Below are positions 12,011 through 13,702 of a stretch of DNA of 13,702 nt, one piece after another (within the stretch, counting starts at the first letter, position 1; each line of letters begins with the position of its first letter). The stretch comes from Clostridium sp. GTDB taxonomy: Bacteria > Bacillota > Clostridia > Clostridiales > Clostridiaceae. The stretch covers positions 1 to 13,702 of the forward strand of contig JAHAIU010000066.1 of assembly GCA_018372555.1 (NCBI GenBank), written 5' to 3'. The notes below the pieces were generated by a model. The model saw nothing but the letters and a program-made list of their open reading frames with translations. It was not told the origin of the DNA and did not search any database. The translations under genes and the position numbers were made by a program.

Positions 12011-13702
12011 CTAAGGTTGCCTTGAATTATCTGGCATTATTGTTCCTATACCCTTAAACTTTTCATTTTTAATAACCCCTACTCTAACACCATTATACTC
12101 TCCGAACATCCATTGTCCATATGGTACATTGAGATTTTCTGGCAAATTCGCAACATATTCACCTGCATTTGAAATATCTTGAGCTGTCCAATTTTTAGGA
12201 AACCATGCTTGTCCTGTTCCAGTCTTTTTGAATTTATTTTTATGGTCAGGAATATTCCCAACTCTTACCCCATTAGGATACTCTTTAACAATATTATACT
12301 CAATACCATTTTGCTCCAAATAATCAATGTTTTCTTGCCCATGCCCTCCATTAACTAATCTATTATTATTGTTAAACTCACCTAATGAAGAATGTTTAAT
12401 CCTATCAGAATTAACTGTAATTTTAGTATTACTTTTTATATCACTAGTTTTATTGCCACCCTTAATTATATCATCAATCTTATCAACATTATCAATTTTA
12501 GCTTCACTTACTACCTTTGTTCCTGTTGATTCTATATTTTTTAAATTCTTTAATTCTTTATTTACATCTGAAATATAGTTTGAAGCATTTCCGCCATTAA
12601 CTCCAAGAACTGTACCCCTCGGCTTTTTATTAACATTATTAATCGCCTTTCTTAATAATGCAGTATTATCCTTTACAATCCCAGCTTTAGCATTAATGTA
12701 TGGCTTATTTAGTCTTGCATAGTCTACACATGCAGATGAGATTTGCTGCACTCCATGAACAGCTAGTGCTGTGTCAATTGCATTTAAAGTAAATTTAGTA
12801 TTCTTACTTGTATCATCAAATGTTCTTTTATATGATGAATTTTCTCTTAACTCATTATAGTTTTTTGCATCAAGTTCGTTCGCTTTATTAATATTATCCC
12901 TCATTGTAACATTTGGATTATCTACACAAGACCTATCATAGTCTAACCCTAACCAATTTTCACCTATATAATCTAACGAGTTTCTAGCTTCAGTACTATA
13001 TTTATTTATACCGCCAACAATTCCATTCCCCACCGACTTCCAATAATCAGCCGTAAAGCATGAATTGTCTTTTTCAAAAGCTTTTTTATCAATAGGTGTA
13101 AATTCTGACATTCCTAAATCTTTATTATACTTTACTGTACCCAAATAATATTTACCATTACGAGCTTGGTTTTGAACAAACATTCCATCTGCTCCAAGTT
13201 TCTTCCATGGATCATATTTTGTTATCTTCAATTCATCACTCACAATTGGTACTGAATTACCACTATCTTGTGTTATATAACATTCTCCACTTACTGCCTG
13301 ATTTCCTGCCAAAGCTGATGTTATAGCATTACCATTTGGATTAAACTTATTAAGTTGCATTTCTGCCCTAAGTGCAAGAAGTTCACTTAAATTCGGAATA
13401 TCATCATTAAATGGTGCAAAAGGTTCCCTACAACTTCCATTTTCATAAACAACAGTAGCTTCATTATAAAGTTCACCTTCAAGTGAAATAAAACCACCTT
13501 TACCTTTAGATACAATAAGTTTATTACTTCCACTAATAGATACATTTCCAGCACTCATACTTATGCCGCCTTGAGTACCTATATTTAGGTTATTATTACT
13601 GCTTAGGCTTATTCCACTCTCATCATTAAAGCAGACATTCATGCCACCTCTATAAAAGTTTATGGCTCCTGGAAGCATATCTAAGTAGTTTCCACTTTCT
13701 GT
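12011..13702 (-). CDS. Spike protein tail fused to EndoU-type RNase toxin, partial at right edge
   Basis: The frame is open to the window edge, and an internal Met at 13678 is not a believable start because coding sequence continues upstream (TESGNYLDMLPGAINF). Counting from that Met, residues 1-85 are a spike beta-helix tail (SLSSNNNLNIG, VSISGSNKLIVSKGKGGFIS). Residues 86-400 form a linker or pre-toxin region with GKYYLGTVKYNKDLG and an Asn-rich helical part. The junction box KGGNKT is at 406-411, and the EndoU RNase domain follows: RIKHSS, GGHGQENIDYL, NGVRVGNIPDHKNK, GTGQAWFPKNWT and GEYNGVRVGV. Candidate catalytic residues include H429, H446 and the Tyr/Thr-bearing end. Bacterial EndoU domains are RNases, some of them tRNA-cleaving. 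Delivery by an injection system into rivals is inferred from the spike fusion. Confidence 0.85.
   Translation of the reverse strand, partial: TESGNYLDMLPGAINFYRGGMNVCFNDESGISLSSNNNLNIGTQGGISMSAGNVSISGSNKLIVSKGKGGFISLEGELYNEATVVYENGSCREPFAPFNDDIPNLSELLALRAEMQLNKFNPNGNAITSALAGNQAVSGECYITQDSGNSVPIVSDELKITKYDPWKKLGADGMFVQNQARNGKYYLGTVKYNKDLGMSEFTPIDKKAFEKDNSCFTADYWKSVGNGIVGGINKYSTEARNSLDYIGENWLGLDYDRSCVDNPNVTMRDNINKANELDAKNYNELRENSSYKRTFDDTSKNTKFTLNAIDTALAVHGVQQISSACVDYARLNKPYINAKAGIVKDNTALLRKAINNVNKKPRGTVLGVNGGNASNYISDVNKELKNLKNIESTGTKVVSEAKIDNVDKIDDIIKGGNKTSDIKSNTKITVNSDRIKHSSLGEFNNNNRLVNGGHGQENIDYLEQNGIEYNIVKEYPNGVRVGNIPDHKNKFKKTGTGQAWFPKNWTAQDISNAGEYVANLPENLNVPYGQWMFGEYNGVRVGVIKNEKFKGIGTIMPDNSRQP
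12446..12463 (-). repeat. Tip-junction box inside the spike-EndoU gene
   Basis: AAGGGTGGCAATAAAACT (minus strand) encodes K-G-G-N-K-T, with one or two base differences from the orphan-cassette copies. Upstream the similarity ends (IIKGG here against DVKGG in the orphans). Confidence 0.8.

Noticed and set aside
12327..12578. Plus-strand ORF opposite the spike-EndoU linker
   Set aside because: It is Leu/Ser/Pro-rich antisense translation of a supported gene with no start signal.
13655..13678. Treating Met at 13678 as the start of the EndoU protein
   Set aside because: Spike-tail sequence continues in frame upstream to the window edge and no ribosome binding site precedes that codon.

Overview
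The window looks like an accessory region of a Bacillota genome, most likely a Clostridium-type species. It is strongly AT-rich, most genes have AGGAGG-like ribosome binding sites, AGA and ATA codons are common, and the protein families seen (VgrG-like spike proteins, DUF4280 PAAR-like proteins, clostridial-style toxin and immunity genes) fit that group. Nearly every intact gene is on the minus strand, so it reads right to left. No rRNA, tRNA or CRISPR array is visible.

Right third (about 13702 to 8000): the tail of a contractile-injection spike protein carries a C-terminal EndoU-type RNase domain and enters from the right edge. Its presumed immunity gene follows (11695-12000). Behind it lie two promoterless-looking orphan toxin tips, each followed by its own immunity gene. 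The first is an Ntox15/Tde1-like DNase tip with a GAD-like/DUF1851 (Tdi1-like) immunity protein; the second is an unrecognised tip with an unrecognised acidic immunity protein. The EndoU tip and both orphan tips begin at the same short coding box, K-G-G-(N/S)-K-T, in the same frame and with nearly the same bases. This suggests a cassette array in which tips can be swapped onto the spike protein by recombination at that box. Two decayed copies of a D12-class DNA adenine methylase lie on the opposite strand between the cassettes. The better preserved one abuts a remnant of a second spike tail.

Middle (8031 to 4837): the spike-tail remnant overlaps, TAATG style, a separate 460-residue toxin with a Lys/Ala-rich N-terminus and a His-rich C-terminal toxin domain, followed by its immunity gene. 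Then come about 980 bases without a convincing gene. They contain a 24-bp hairpin, a plausible minus-strand promoter, a striking C6-T-C7 tract, AT-rich repeats and a terminator hairpin. After these come a Mor-family regulator gene with a possibly decayed start codon and a 60-residue N-terminal fragment of a tyrosine recombinase.

Left third (4766 to 1): a compact operon encodes a possible DcrB/Eag-like chaperone, a VgrG-like spike, two accessory proteins of unknown function, a DUF4280 PAAR-like spike tip and a second, different VgrG-like protein cut by the left edge. Taken together, the window probably holds the spike/effector part of a contractile injection system with modular antibacterial toxins. 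The sheath, tube and baseplate genes are not in the window.
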